A DNA stretch of 64,000 nt from Devosia nitrariae (lineage in GTDB: Bacteria; Pseudomonadota; Alphaproteobacteria; Rhizobiales; Devosiaceae): contig NZ_BSNS01000011.1 in NCBI RefSeq assembly GCF_030160115.1, positions 1 through 64,000 on the forward strand, written 5' to 3'. Under the pieces are notes generated by a model that was not told the DNA's origin, did no database searches, and was given only the letters and a program-made list of their open reading frames with translations. The position numbers and the translations under genes are program-made. Positions 44,342 to 53,741 of the stretch are shown here, one piece after another (the first letter of the stretch is position 1; the number at the start of each line of letters is the position of its first letter).

Positions 44342-45214
44342 ATGATCGAGCCATTCGTCCAGCAGGCGCCTGCCAAGGTCAACCTGGCACTGCATGTCGT
44401 CGGCCGCCGGGCCGACGGCTACCATGAGCTCGACAGCCTCATGGTCTTTGCCGATATCGGCGACGAACTGACCGCCGTGCCCGCGCTCGCCGACCGCCTC
44501 GCCATCACCGGTCCCTTCGGCAGGAGTCTTGGCGGCGACAACAATCTCGTCTCCCGCGCCGTTGCTGCCTTTCGCGCCCGATGGCCGGGACATGTGCCCT
44601 TCGGCCTCGACATGACGCTTGCCAAGAACCTGCCGGTTGCCGCCGGCCTCGGCGGCGGTTCTGCCGACGCGGCAGCCGCCATCCGTCTGATGGCGGGGCT
44701 CGGTGAGGGCGATATCCCTGCCGCCGACCTCGTCGCGCTCGCCGCAGGCCTTGGCGCGGACGTTCCCGCCTGCCTCGTTTCGGTTCCTCTCGTCGCCCGC
44801 GGTATCGGCGAGATCATGCGTCCGCTGAAGGCCTTTCCGGCTTGCCACGTCGTCCTGGTCAACCCGCTGGTGCCCGTCGTCACTGCCGAAGTGTTCCGCC
44901 GGCTCGAGAGCCGCGAGAACCCGCCCATGCCTGCTATTGCCGAGCCCATGACCCGACCGGCCCAGCTCGGCATCTGGCTCACCGAGACACGCAACGACCT
45001 GGAGCCGGCGGCCACCGTCCTCGTTCCTCAGATCGGAGACCTCATCGACCGCCTCGGCCAGGCGTCTGGCTGCATGCTCGCGCGCATGTCCGGTTCCGGC
45101 GCCACCGTCTTCGGCCTCTTCGGCTCCAGCGCCCAGGCCCACCAGGCCGCCCACGAGCTGCGCGAGGCTTTCCCCGACCATTGGGTCGCGGCAGCGCCAC
45201 TGATCAGTCCCTAG
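44342..45214 (+). CDS. ispE: 4-diphosphocytidyl-2-C-methyl-D-erythritol kinase
   Basis: IspE is the ATP-dependent fourth step of the MEP pathway to isoprenoids. The 290-residue GHMP kinase has APAKVNLALHVVGRRADGYHEL at its start, the glycine-rich ATP loop LPVAAGLGGGSADAAAAI and the C-terminal MLARMSGSGATVFGLF. The length is normal. ATG 44342 is 10 bases after the stop of the TPR gene. With ispH and a long-chain prenyl synthase also in this window, quinone and isoprenoid supply genes are nearby, though in separate units. Confidence 0.96.
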   Translation: MIEPFVQQAPAKVNLALHVVGRRADGYHELDSLMVFADIGDELTAVPALADRLAITGPFGRSLGGDNNLVSRAVAAFRARWPGHVPFGLDMTLAKNLPVAAGLGGGSADAAAAIRLMAGLGEGDIPAADLVALAAGLGADVPACLVSVPLVARGIGEIMRPLKAFPACHVVLVNPLVPVVTAEVFRRLESRENPPMPAIAEPMTRPAQLGIWLTETRNDLEPAATVLVPQIGDLIDRLGQASGCMLARMSGSGATVFGLFGSSAQAHQAAHELREAFPDHWVAAAPLISP

Positions 45215-45276
45215 GGCGGAAAAGACCGCGCCGACGCGTTGGCTAGCCCACCGCTGCCGCCATCACCACCGGGTCA

Positions 45277-45295
45277 TTCCCGCGGAAAGCGGGAA
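45277..45295. repeat. short intergenic hairpin
   Basis: TTCCCGC (45277-45283), loop GGAAA, GCGGGAA (45289-45295). The surrounding CATTCCCGC...GCGGGAA plan is one I recall as a common dispersed repeat in many bacterial genomes. Confidence 0.55.
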
Positions 45296-45396
45296 CCTCC
45301 GTTTCCTTTGCCGGCACCACAAACAGAGATCCCGTTTGCGCGAGGATGACTCTGTGGGTGGGACTGGGAACGTTGCTAACCGCGCCTGGATCTCCA

Positions 45397-45422
45397 GTTC
45401 CGAGTCAATCGGAACGGCTCTA
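45397..45422. repeat. partial relative of the two-hairpin repeat
   Basis: GTTCCGA (45397-45403), five bases, TCGGAAC (45409-45415), then GGCTCTAG. The stem sequence GTTCCGA...TCGGAAC is the same as in hairpin 2 of the 14037-14140 copy, but the first hairpin is missing. It lies at the 3' side of the convergent ispE and prenyl synthase genes. Confidence 0.6.
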
Positions 45423-46439
45423 GTACGCCCGGCCGACGCTGAATTCCACGACGTCCGCGAGGATCGTCTTCATCTCGCTATCGGGCAGCGGGCCGAGCGC
45501 TGCCACCGCCGCTTGCGCATGCGTTTGCGCTTTCTGCGTGGTGCGCGAGAGCGCCTCATAGCGGGTGAGGATGGTCACGACTTGGCCGACATCGAATGCG
45601 CTGGCGTCGGTCTTGCCCAAAGCGTTGGTGATCGTGGCTTTCTCGGCCTCGGTTCCTTCCGCCAGCGCCAGGATGATCGGCAGCGTCATCTTGCCTTCGC
45701 GCAGGTCGTCGCCGATGTTCTTGCCCAGCGTACCGCTCTGTCCGCCATAGTCGAGCACGTCGTCGACGAGCTGGAAAGCGTTGCCGAGCTCGAGGCCATA
45801 AAGGCTCAGCGCCTTGCGACCGGCCTCGTCGGCCCCGCCGGCCATCGCGCCCACCTCGCAGGCCGCCTGGAACAGCACCGCTGTCTTGGCGCGGATGACT
45901 TCGGCATAATCATCCGGAGTCGTCGTTAGGTCCCCGGTCTTGGCAAGCTGGAACACCTCGCCTTCCGCCATGGTCGCCGAAGCGGCCGAAAGCACGGCGA
46001 GCGCGGCAACATCGCCGGTTTCGACCATCATCATGAAGGCCTGGCCCAGAAGGAAATCGCCGACGAGGATCGAGGCTTTGTTGCCCCAGACCATGCGGGC
46101 CGCGGGCTTGCCGCGCCGCATGTCGCTGTCGTCCACGACGTCGTCATGAAGGAGAGTCGCATTGTGCATGAATTCAACGGCAGCCGCGAAGTTGATGGCG
46201 CTGCCCGTCCCCTTGCCGAAGAGCGCGGCTGCCGCGACCGTCAGCATGGGCCGGAGCCGCTTGCCGCCGCTTTCGATGAGGTACTTGGCAAGCTCGGGTA
46301 CCATTTCGACATGCGAATCGGCCCGCTCGAGGATCATCGCATTGACCCGGGCCATGTCGTCGTGCGTCGCCGACAAAAGCCGCTCGATGGCGTTCTCGCG
46401 CTTGTCCTGCCTCGTCTGCGTCAGTACAGAGACCGCCAT
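45420..46439 (-). CDS. long-chain polyprenyl diphosphate synthase (IspB-like)
   Basis: The enzyme joins isopentenyl units into the long tail of ubiquinone. The 339-residue product has both aspartate-rich motifs: LLHDDVVDDSDMRRG (first) and FQLVDDVLDYGG (second), plus GGKRLRPML that binds the diphosphate. The small residues before the first motif (FMHNATL) suggest a long chain product such as octa- to decaprenyl, but chain length is inference. ATG 46439 (MAVSVLTQTRQDK) is chosen because the upstream extension runs into the divergent methyltransferase promoter. Confidence 0.93.
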   Translation of the reverse strand: MAVSVLTQTRQDKRENAIERLLSATHDDMARVNAMILERADSHVEMVPELAKYLIESGGKRLRPMLTVAAAALFGKGTGSAINFAAAVEFMHNATLLHDDVVDDSDMRRGKPAARMVWGNKASILVGDFLLGQAFMMMVETGDVAALAVLSAASATMAEGEVFQLAKTGDLTTTPDDYAEVIRAKTAVLFQAACEVGAMAGGADEAGRKALSLYGLELGNAFQLVDDVLDYGGQSGTLGKNIGDDLREGKMTLPIILALAEGTEAEKATITNALGKTDASAFDVGQVVTILTRYEALSRTTQKAQTHAQAAVAALGPLPDSEMKTILADVVEFSVGRAY

Positions 46440-46529
46440 TCCATCCCCATTATTGCCACGCGGCAATTCCGGTTGAGCCCTACCGGCCCGCATCCTAAAA
46501 CTAACGCAGAAAACCGCCGAGGGGTGCGT

Positions 46530-47312
46530 GTGTCCCTAGACCAGCCTGACACGTTTGTAAAATCCCAAACGCTGACGCGCGACGCGTTTCTGGGCGGCCG
46601 CCTCACTGTGTCGCAGCCCCGCAACGGCTTTCGCGCCGGCCTCGACAGCGTGTTGCTCGGCGCGGCTGTGTGCCCAGCGGCCGAAAGCCTGCTCGATCTT
46701 GGCGCCGGTGTCGGCACCGCCAGCCTCGTCGCGCTCGCGCATGAGCGCGGGCTCGGCGCCGTTCTCGTCGATCGCGATGCCGGAATGCTGGCACTCGCCA
46801 TGGCCAATGCCGAGACCAACGGCGTCGGCGATCAGGTCCGCACCGTCGCTCTCGACGTCACCGCAGCAGGCGCCGAGCGGCAGTCCGCCGGTCTCAAGCC
46901 TGACAGCTTTTCCGCCGTCATCGCCAATCCGCCCTTCTTCGATGCCGCCGCCGGCACGCGCGCTGGAGAACCGGCCCGCGCCCGAGCCCGCCATATGGCG
47001 GCCGGCGATCTCGATCTCTGGGTACGCGCCGCCGCCGCCGCGGCCGCGCCCGGCGGCGAGATCATCTTCGTCTATCCCGCCGCGGGCCTCGCTCCGCTCC
47101 TTGCAGCCTTCAGTCAGCGTTTCGGTGCCGTCACCATCCTGCCGCTCTCGCCGCGCTCGAGCGAGCCGGCGAGCCGCGTCCTCTTGCGCGGCACCAAGGG
47201 TTCGCGCGCGCCGATGACGCTGCTTGCAACGCGCGCCCTGCATATCGCCGGCCGCGATTTCACCCCCGAGTTCGAGGCGATCTTTCGTGGGCAAGCCCGC
47301 CTCGACTGGTAA
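46530..47312 (+). CDS. class I SAM methyltransferase, TrmN6-like
   Basis: The product resembles tRNA1(Val) adenine-37 N6-methyltransferases. It has LDLGAGVGTASLVAL as the SAM loop, LVDRDAGMLALAMANAETNG as motif II and VIANPPFFD as the NPPF catalytic motif for N6-adenine methylation. The N-terminal FLGGRLTVSQPRNGFRAGLDSVLLGAA is typical of the group. The start is a GTG: 46530 (VSLDQPDTF) or 46524, both behind GAGGGG; I take 46530, giving 260 residues. The gene is divergent from the prenyl synthase gene and is followed 51 bases on by the S49 peptidase. Confidence 0.88.
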   Translation: MSLDQPDTFVKSQTLTRDAFLGGRLTVSQPRNGFRAGLDSVLLGAAVCPAAESLLDLGAGVGTASLVALAHERGLGAVLVDRDAGMLALAMANAETNGVGDQVRTVALDVTAAGAERQSAGLKPDSFSAVIANPPFFDAAAGTRAGEPARARARHMAAGDLDLWVRAAAAAAAPGGEIIFVYPAAGLAPLLAAFSQRFGAVTILPLSPRSSEPASRVLLRGTKGSRAPMTLLATRALHIAGRDFTPEFEAIFRGQARLDW

Positions 47313-47363
47313 TCGGGCGCGTCTGCCCCTAAATCTGCGGGCAAACCGCAAGAGAGGCAGTCC

Positions 47364-48200
47364 ATGACCACCCTTCCGGCCCGCTCCGGCAACTGGTTGA
47401 CCCGGCTCGTAAGGCGCCGGGGGCCGGTGATCCCAGTCGTGCGCCTCCATGGCGTCCTCGCCGCCGATCAACGCCCCGGCCGCCTCAACATCGCCAGTGT
47501 CGAGCCGCTCCTCAAGCGGGCCTTCTCGATCAGGTCGGCGCCGGCCGTGGCCATCGTCGTCAATTCCCCCGGCGGCTCGCCCGTCCAGTCCCGCCTCATT
47601 GCCAAGCGCATCCGCGATCTGGCTGACGAGCACAAGAAGCCCGTGCTGGTCTTCGTCGAGGATGCGGCCGCTTCCGGCGGCTATTTCATCGCAACGGCCG
47701 GTGACGAGATCATCGCCGATCCCTCCTCGGTCGTCGGCTCCATCGGCGTGATCGTTGCGACCTTCGGGTTCGTCGAGGCCATCGGCAAGCTTGGAATCGA
47801 GCGCCGCCTCTATACGGCCGGCAGGAACAAATCGACCCTCGACCCGTTCCTGCCCGCGCGGGAAGACGACGTCGCCCGCATCAAGACGTTCGAGGAGGAC
47901 ATCCACAAGGTCTTCATTGACCATGTGAAGGCCCGCCGCGGGCAAAAGCTCAAGGCCGGTGACGACGAGCTCTTCACCGGCGAATGGTGGACGGGCCTCC
48001 GCAGCCTTGAGCTCGGCCTGGTCGACGCCCTTGGCGATCTGCACGAGACGCTTGCCACCCGTTTCGGCAAGGAGGTCGAGCTCAAGGTCATCGCGCCCAA
48101 GCGCGGTCTCTTCCAGCTTCCGCGCTTCGGCTTTTCGCTGGCCGCCGATGCGGCCGCCGCAATCGAAGATCGCGCCCTCTGGTCGCGGTACGGGCTGTGA
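47364..48200 (+). CDS. S49 family peptidase (SppA/SohB type)
   Basis: The protein is a serine-lysine protease thought to break down signal peptides at the membrane. The 278-residue product has VNSPGGSPVQS, the nucleophile in AAASGGYFIATAGDEI (Ser104) and the base in YTAGRNKSTLDPF (Lys156), so the catalytic pair is complete. It lacks an obvious N-terminal membrane helix, unlike E. coli SppA. GTG-free start ATG 47364 follows AAGAGAGG. A small membrane-protein gene starts five bases after its stop, likely coupled. Confidence 0.93.
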   Translation: MTTLPARSGNWLTRLVRRRGPVIPVVRLHGVLAADQRPGRLNIASVEPLLKRAFSIRSAPAVAIVVNSPGGSPVQSRLIAKRIRDLADEHKKPVLVFVEDAAASGGYFIATAGDEIIADPSSVVGSIGVIVATFGFVEAIGKLGIERRLYTAGRNKSTLDPFLPAREDDVARIKTFEEDIHKVFIDHVKARRGQKLKAGDDELFTGEWWTGLRSLELGLVDALGDLHETLATRFGKEVELKVIAPKRGLFQLPRFGFSLAADAAAAIEDRALWSRYGL

Positions 48201-48204
48201 GGGC

Positions 48205-48441
48205 ATGATGTCCGGCTATATCCTGCGCATCCTCGTCATCGCACTCATCGGCGGCATCATCTTCTTCGGCCTGCGCAAGATCTGGCGGGACTGGACGCGC
48301 CAGTTCAGGCGGCTCGATGAGGAAGACAATGCCCGCCGCCGGGCCCGCGACCTCGCCGAGCGTAGCAAGCCCGGCGTCATTGAATTGACGCGCGACAAGG
48401 ATGGAACGTACCGGCCGTCCTCGTCGGAGGATAAGACATGA
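48205..48441 (+). CDS. small single-pass membrane protein
   Basis: The 78-residue product has one N-terminal membrane helix (YILRILVIALIGGIIFFGL) and a charged, basic then acidic cytoplasmic tail (LDEEDNARRRARDLAERSK). It ends DGTYRPSSSEDKT. ATG 48205 lies four bases after the peptidase stop, whose TGAGGG also serves as ribosome site, so it is probably co-translated with the peptidase. Function is unknown; many Hyphomicrobiales have such a small protein after the S49 gene, as I recall. Confidence 0.75.
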   Translation: MMSGYILRILVIALIGGIIFFGLRKIWRDWTRQFRRLDEEDNARRRARDLAERSKPGVIELTRDKDGTYRPSSSEDKT

Positions 48442-48478
48442 GTACCCAGGGATTGACACGGGGATCAATTCGTTTTAG

Positions 48479-48494
48479 TTAAGTAATCGCTTAA
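48479..48494. promoter_or_regulatory. palindromic operator candidate upstream of the FAD oxidase gene
   Basis: TTAAG (48479-48483), TAATCG, CTTAA (48490-48494) is an inverted repeat 17 bases before the ATG and just before the ribosome site. Its size and AT content suit a winged-helix repressor such as ArsR or HxlR type; no such gene is adjacent. Confidence 0.45.
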
Positions 48495-48511
48495 GTGAGG
48501 AGGACTTCATC

Positions 48512-49882
48512 ATGCACGACCGTCTCGCCTTGCCGATCGATGTCCTGCGCAGCGCCCTCTCTTGTCGGGTGGTGACGCCGTCGGATAGCGACTACAACAG
48601 GATGCGTACCGTCATGATGGGCGGCATCGACCGCCGCCCATCAGCTATCGTCTGCCCTCTCACCGTCGAGGATATTGCCCATACGATAGCCTTTGCGCGA
48701 CAGCACGGGGCCGAGCTTGCTGTGCGCAGCGGCGGCCACAGCAGCGCAGGGCACTCGGTGACCGATGGCGGCATCGTCATCGACCTGCGTGAATTGAAGG
48801 CGCTGGATGTCGACGTAGCGGGCCGTACGGCTTGGGCGCAGGCAGGGCTTACCGCCGGCGAGGTCACCGAAGCGCTTGCCGAGCACGGTCTCGCCGTCGG
48901 CTTCGGCGATACGGGAACCGTGGGCATCGGCGGCATTACGCTCGGCGGTGGCGTCGGATTCCTCGTACGCAAGTTCGGATTGACCATCGACTCCCTGCTG
49001 GCGGCCGAGATCGTCACCGCCGACGGCCGGGTAATCGAGGCGGATGCGACAAACCACCCCGATCTCTTCTGGGCACTGCGTGGAGGTGGCGGCAATTTCG
49101 GCGTCGTCACCCGCTTCAAGTTTCAGCTGCGCGAACTGCCGAGCTTTTATGGCGGCATGCTTATCCTGCCGGCGACCCCCGAAGTCGTTGCCGGTTTCAT
49201 GGCGGAGGCTGAGGCCGCGCCCGAAGAGTTCTCGGCGATTGCCAATGTCATGCCGGCGCCGCCTATGCCGTTCCTCCCCGCCGAATTGCACGGCAAGATG
49301 ATTGTCATGGGTTTGGTGGCCTATGCCGGAGACGTGGCGAAGGGCAAGGAGGTCGTCGACCGCTTCCGCGCCCTGGCCGAACCATTGGCCGATATGGTCA
49401 AACCCATGTCCTATGGCGGCATGTTCGGACCCGAGGATCCGGACTATCGCCCAACCGCCGTCTCCCGCATCATGTATCTCGACGGCTTCGGCAAGCAGCA
49501 GGCGCAGACGGCCCTCGATGCGCTGGCAGCTTCGGACGCGCCGCTGCGCGTCGTGCAGTTGCGGGTGCTTGGCGGCGCCGTCGCCCGAGTGAGCCCCGAT
49601 GCGACGGCCTATGTGCACCGCACCCAGAAAATCATGGCGGCGGTTGCGTCCTTCTATGTCGGCCCCGACGATAAGCCGCGGCGCGAGGCGTGGGTGAAGG
49701 ACCTTTCGGCGGCGCTTGGGCCGGTACCCGGCGCCTATGTCAACTTCCTCGGCGATGAGGGAGAGGAGAGGGTTCGCGCCGCCTATCCGGGTGCCACGTG
49801 GGATCGCCTTGCCAAGGTCAAGGCACAATACGATCCGGACAACGTCTTCCGCCTGAACCAGAATATTCCTCCCGCCACCTGA
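48512..49882 (+). CDS. FAD-binding oxidoreductase, berberine-bridge (BBE) type
   Basis: The 456-residue product has the PCMH-type FAD domain: VRSGGHSSAGHSV with the covalent-flavin histidine (His76), GDTGTVGIGGITLGGGVGFL and FWALRGGGGNFGVVTRF. It ends with the BBE domain (YDPDNVFRLNQNIPP). In bicovalent members a cysteine sits where this protein has Thr134 (GDTGTVG), so the flavin is probably held by the histidine alone. GTG-free start ATG 48512 follows GAGGAGG. The substrate is not predictable; family members oxidise sugars, alkaloids and polyketide intermediates. Confidence 0.92.
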   Translation: MHDRLALPIDVLRSALSCRVVTPSDSDYNRMRTVMMGGIDRRPSAIVCPLTVEDIAHTIAFARQHGAELAVRSGGHSSAGHSVTDGGIVIDLRELKALDVDVAGRTAWAQAGLTAGEVTEALAEHGLAVGFGDTGTVGIGGITLGGGVGFLVRKFGLTIDSLLAAEIVTADGRVIEADATNHPDLFWALRGGGGNFGVVTRFKFQLRELPSFYGGMLILPATPEVVAGFMAEAEAAPEEFSAIANVMPAPPMPFLPAELHGKMIVMGLVAYAGDVAKGKEVVDRFRALAEPLADMVKPMSYGGMFGPEDPDYRPTAVSRIMYLDGFGKQQAQTALDALAASDAPLRVVQLRVLGGAVARVSPDATAYVHRTQKIMAAVASFYVGPDDKPRREAWVKDLSAALGPVPGAYVNFLGDEGEERVRAAYPGATWDRLAKVKAQYDPDNVFRLNQNIPPAT

Positions 49883-50019
49883 CGAGCGTCCCCTTTGCGC
49901 TGTCCCCACCATGAGGGCGGGGTTGGCGCGAGGGCGGCGACGGCGCCTCGCAACAAGCAATTGACCGCTTCGGGTCCCGCCACTAGGTTCGCGCCGAACT
50001 TACTCACCGGACCTGCCCG

Positions 50020-50946
50020 ATGACCGACGCCAAGCCCCATATGGACCCGAAGAATTCCTTCCAGGGTCTCATCCTGACGCTGCAGAACTTCTGGGCGGAT
50101 CAGGGTTGCGTCATCCTGCAGCCCTACGACATGCAGATGGGCGCGGGCACGTTCCACACCGCGACCACTCTGCGCGCCCTTGGGCCGCGTCCGTGGAAGG
50201 CCGCCTATGTGCAGCCCTCGCGCCGCCCGACCGACGGGCGCTACGGCGAAAACCCCAACCGGCTGCAGCACTATTACCAGTTCCAGGTGATCCTGAAGCC
50301 CTCGCCCGACGACATCCAGGACCTTTACCTCAAGTCGCTGGCCGCCATTGGCCTCGATGCCTCGCTTCACGACATCCGCTTCGTCGAGGACGACTGGGAG
50401 AGCCCGACGCTCGGCGCCTGGGGGCTCGGCTGGGAGTGCTGGTGCGACGGCATGGAAGTTTCCCAGTTCACCTATTTCCAGCAGGTCGCGGGCTTCGAGT
50501 GCAGCCCCGTGCCCGGCGAGATCACCTATGGGCTCGAACGCCTGGCCATGTATGTGCAGGGCGTCGAGAACGTCTACGACTTGAACTTCAACGGCCGCGA
50601 GGGCGCCGACAAGGTCACCTATGGCGACGTCTTCCTGCAGAACGAGCAGGAATCCTCGAAATACAATTTCGAGGCCGCCGACACCGACATGCTCTTCCGC
50701 CACTTCGCCGACGCCGAAACCGAGTGTCGCGCCATACTCAAGAAAGGGCAGGCCGACGCCAACCGGCAGACCATGGCCATCCCCGCCTACGAGCAGGTGG
50801 TCAAGGCCTCCCATACCTTCAATATGCTCGATGCCCGCGGTGTCATTTCGGTGACCGAGCGGCAAAGCTATATCCTCAGGATCCGCGAGCTCGCCAAGGC
50901 TTGCGGCCAGGCATGGTTGCAGACGGTCGGGGGTGGAGCGGTCTAG
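50020..50946 (+). CDS. glyQ: glycine--tRNA ligase alpha subunit
   Basis: GlyQ is the catalytic subunit that activates glycine in the alpha2beta2 enzyme. The 308-residue product opens with [20 protein letters not shown], has [40 protein letters not shown] and the [14 protein letters not shown] segment, all conserved class II core parts. Its stop overlaps by four bases the end of the convergent LysR gene. The beta subunit gene glyS is 4.8 kb downstream rather than adjacent. Confidence 0.98.
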   Translation: MTDAKPHMDPKNSFQGLILTLQNFWADQGCVILQPYDMQMGAGTFHTATTLRALGPRPWKAAYVQPSRRPTDGRYGENPNRLQHYYQFQVILKPSPDDIQDLYLKSLAAIGLDASLHDIRFVEDDWESPTLGAWGLGWECWCDGMEVSQFTYFQQVAGFECSPVPGEITYGLERLAMYVQGVENVYDLNFNGREGADKVTYGDVFLQNEQESSKYNFEAADTDMLFRHFADAETECRAILKKGQADANRQTMAIPAYEQVVKASHTFNMLDARGVISVTERQSYILRIRELAKACGQAWLQTVGGGAV

Positions 50947-51839
50947 CGCACCCTCTCGTGCAGGAAATCGACGAACGCGCGTAGCGCTGGCGACATCTGT
51001 CGGCGGCTGGGATAGTAGAGATAAAAGCCCGGGAATGGCGGCGTCCACTCCTTGATGAGATGGACGAGCCCGCCTTCGGCAATCAAAGGCTCGGCTGCGT
51101 AGTCGAAGAGGTAGCCGATCCCGGCCCCGTCTAGGATCGCCGGGACGGCCATTTCCGGCTCGTTGCAGATCAGCGGTCCATCGACGGCCACCTCCAGCTT
51201 TTCGTCACCGCGCTCGAACTCCCAGCGGTAGAGGCTGAAATCCGTCGGCCAGCGGAAGTTGACGCAGCGGTGGGCCTTGAGGTCTTGCGGAGTCTGTGGC
51301 GTGCCGTGGCGCTCGAGATAGCTGGGTGCCGCCACCACCATCATTTCGAGCTCGCCGCTGAGGCGGGTCGCCACCATGTCCATGTCGAGCTTCTCGCCGA
51401 GCCGGATGCCGGCATCGAACCGCCCCTCAACCACATCGATCAGCGTGTCCTCGACCACCACATCGAGCGTGATCTCGGGATAGGCATTGAGGAACGGCCC
51501 GACCAGCGGCCCGAGATAGTGGATCGCGGCGATGCGCGTGGCGTTGATCCGCAGGAGCCCCGCGGGCGTGCCCCGCAGCGCGCGCACCTCCTCGACCGCC
51601 GTCTCGAGGTCTACGAGGGCCGGCAACAGCCGATCGAGCAGCTTTACCCCTGCTGCGCTCGGCGCGACGCTGCGTGTCGTGCGGTTGAGCAGGCGTATGT
51701 CGAGCCGCTCCTCGAGCTTGCGGATCGTCTGGCTGAGGGCCGAGGCCGACATGTTGAGGTGGGCCGCAGCTCGCCCGAAGCTGCCATGCTCCACCACCGC
51801 CACGAAGGCCCGCAGTTCCGCATAGTCACTGCCACGCAT
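50943..51839 (-). CDS. LysR family transcriptional regulator
   Basis: The 298-residue product has the N-terminal winged helix ([20 protein letters not shown], then [19 protein letters not shown]) and the C-terminal effector-binding domain (from about residue 90). It is divergent from the aldo/keto reductase gene, with a 100-base gap, so it very likely controls that gene and itself; this arrangement is common for LysR regulators. ATG 51839 opens [13 protein letters not shown]; longer frames upstream run into the reductase gene on the other strand. The inducer is unknown. Confidence 0.92.
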   Translation of the reverse strand: MRGSDYAELRAFVAVVEHGSFGRAAAHLNMSASALSQTIRKLEERLDIRLLNRTTRSVAPSAAGVKLLDRLLPALVDLETAVEEVRALRGTPAGLLRINATRIAAIHYLGPLVGPFLNAYPEITLDVVVEDTLIDVVEGRFDAGIRLGEKLDMDMVATRLSGELEMMVVAAPSYLERHGTPQTPQDLKAHRCVNFRWPTDFSLYRWEFERGDEKLEVAVDGPLICNEPEMAVPAILDGAGIGYLFDYAAEPLIAEGGLVHLIKEWTPPFPGFYLYYPSRRQMSPALRAFVDFLHERVR

Positions 51840-51938
51840 TATACACCCGAAACTGAATAACCCTTGCGGACAATAGCTCATTATCCAAAGAGTGCGAAAG
51901 CGCCATCTTCCCGGCATCTCAGCAACGGGAGATGACTT

Positions 51939-53012
51939 ATGTCCAACACCCTTTCCCTCAAGTCCTATCGCCTTCTCGGCCGCTCGGGCCTGCGCGTGTC
52001 GCCGATCGCGCTGGGCGCCATGACCTTCGGCACCGATTGGGGCTGGGGGTCCGATGAGGCTGAATCGCGCCGCATCTTCGATGCCTATCTCGATCGGGGC
52101 GGCAACTTCGTCGATACCGCCAATCAATACACCAACGGCACATCCGAGCGGTTCGTGGGCGCTTTCGCCAAGGGCCGCCGCGACCGTCTGGCCATCGCCA
52201 CCAAATATACCCTCACGTCCGACCCCACCGACCCCAATGCCGGCGGCAACCACCGCAAGAGCATGGTTCGCTCGGTTGAGGCGAGCCTTGCGCGGTTGCA
52301 GACAGACTATATCGACCTGCTTTACCTTCACGCCTGGGACTTCACCACGCACGTCGAAGAAATCCTGCGTGCCCTCGACGATCTGGTGCGTGCCGGCAAG
52401 GTGGTCTACGTCGCTATCTCCGATGCGCCCGCCTGGCAGGTCTCGCGCATGCAGGCGATCGCGGACCTGCGCGGTTGGTCCCCGCTCGTGGCGCTCCAGA
52501 TCGAATACAGCCTGATTGAGCGCAGCGTCGAACGCGACCTCATCCCCATGGCGCGTGAAATGGGTCTCGGCGTCATTCCCTGGTCGCCACTCGGCAGCGG
52601 TGTGCTCACCGGCAAGTACACGCGGGCCGACCTCGACATCGGCAGCGGGGCGGCGAGCGCCGCCGGCACCCGCAAGAACATCGCCGCCGGCAACGGCTCG
52701 CTCACCGAACGCGGACTCGCTATCGCCGATGTTGTCAAATCCGTCGCCGCCGAAACCGGCAAGACGCCCTCACAGGTCGCCATCGCCTGGACGCTCCTCA
52801 ACGCTGCCGTTACCGCCCCGATCATCGGTGCGCGGACAATGGCGCACCTCGAGGACAATCTCGGCGCCCTCGACGTGGTGCTCTCCGACGACCAGCGCGC
52901 GAGGCTCGAGCAGGCGAGCGCCGTCGATCCGGGCTTCCCCCACGAGTTCCTCGCCCGGCCATTGACCCGCTCGGTCATGTTCGGTGAGACGCCGGTCCCG
53001 CAGCGGGCGTAA
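51939..53012 (+). CDS. aldo/keto reductase
   Basis: The product reduces carbonyls with NAD(P)H. The 357-residue TIM barrel has GRSGLRVSPIALGAMTFG at its start, DAYLDRGGNFVDTANQYTNG with the conserved Asp and catalytic Tyr, the lysine strand LAIATKYTL, DYIDLLYLHAWD with the catalytic His, and the cofactor-binding VAIAWTLLNAAVTAPIIGAR near the end. The tetrad appears complete. The start follows GGGAG. It is divergent from a LysR gene. The physiological substrate is unknown. Confidence 0.94.
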   Translation: MSNTLSLKSYRLLGRSGLRVSPIALGAMTFGTDWGWGSDEAESRRIFDAYLDRGGNFVDTANQYTNGTSERFVGAFAKGRRDRLAIATKYTLTSDPTDPNAGGNHRKSMVRSVEASLARLQTDYIDLLYLHAWDFTTHVEEILRALDDLVRAGKVVYVAISDAPAWQVSRMQAIADLRGWSPLVALQIEYSLIERSVERDLIPMAREMGLGVIPWSPLGSGVLTGKYTRADLDIGSGAASAAGTRKNIAAGNGSLTERGLAIADVVKSVAAETGKTPSQVAIAWTLLNAAVTAPIIGARTMAHLEDNLGALDVVLSDDQRARLEQASAVDPGFPHEFLARPLTRSVMFGETPVPQRA

Positions 53013-53030
53013 CGGCACGCCCGTCAGATG

Positions 53031-53093
53031 TCATCCTCGCGCTTGAAGCGAGGATGAGGAGAACCGCCGTCCGACACTGTCGGACGGCGGTTC
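53031..53093. repeat. two adjacent hairpins between the reductase and LemA genes
   Basis: Hairpin A: TCATCCTCGC (53031-53040), loop of seven, GCGAGGATGA (53048-53057). Hairpin B: a 15-bp perfect stem (53061-53075 with 53079-53093) around the loop ACT. Neither has a T-run. Hairpin A resembles a dispersed repeat I recall from Hyphomicrobiales genomes. Confidence 0.75.
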
Positions 53094-53180
53094 GGCATCT
53101 TCGATCCCGTTGAATGCCAAGCATTTCAATGCCACTGTCCCCGCAGGCGCCGGCTTGGTGCCGTTCGGAGGAATGCCTGC

Positions 53181-53738
53181 ATGGAATGGATCGTACTTGC
53201 CCTCGTCGTCGCGGCTGTCGCCTATGCCATCAAGATCTACAACGATCTCGTCCGCAACCGGCAGATGGTGGAAGAAGGCTGGTCGGGCATCGACGTCCAG
53301 TTGAAGCGACGGGCCGACCTCATTCCCAACCTGATGGAAACGGTCAAGGGGTACATGTCGCATGAGCGCGAGACGCTCGAGTCAGTCACCAACGCCCGTG
53401 CCGCCGTTCAGGGCGCGCAGAACGCATCGCCTGAGCAGCGCGCGCAGGCCGAGGGCATGCTCTCGGCCGCGCTCGGGCGCCTCTTTGCCGTCGCCGAGGC
53501 CTATCCGGACCTCAAGGCCAATACCACCTTCCTCGAGTTCCAGGACGCCCTGCAGACCGTCGAGGACGAGATCCAGATGTCGCGCCGCTACTACAACGGC
53601 GCCGTCAGGAACCTCAACGTCGCCGTCGAGTCTTTCCCGTCCAACATCGTCGCTGGCCTCTTCAAGTTCCTCAAAGCCGAATATTTCGAGCTCGAGAACG
53701 AGGCGGACCGCGCCGTCCCCGACGTCAAGTTCACCTGA
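53181..53738 (+). CDS. LemA family protein
   Basis: The 185-residue product has an N-terminal membrane helix (EWIVLALVVAAVAYAIKI), then the LemA helical domain with YNDLVRNRQMVEEGWSGIDV, QLKRRADLIPNLMETVKGY, and the closing FLKAEYFELENEADRAVPDV. The exposed domain lies outside the cytoplasm in family models. LemA genes are often paired with DUF2207 (YPDLKANTTF segment shared across LemA proteins), as here, with four bases between them. The function is unknown, with suggested links to membrane stress. Confidence 0.94.
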   Translation: MEWIVLALVVAAVAYAIKIYNDLVRNRQMVEEGWSGIDVQLKRRADLIPNLMETVKGYMSHERETLESVTNARAAVQGAQNASPEQRAQAEGMLSAALGRLFAVAEAYPDLKANTTFLEFQDALQTVEDEIQMSRRYYNGAVRNLNVAVESFPSNIVAGLFKFLKAEYFELENEADRAVPDVKFT

Positions 53739-53741
53739 CGA

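Noticed and set aside
46536..48206. A 556-codon minus-strand frame opposite the methyltransferase and peptidase
   Set aside because: Both plus-strand genes have clear families and catalytic residues; the minus frame is a composition shadow.
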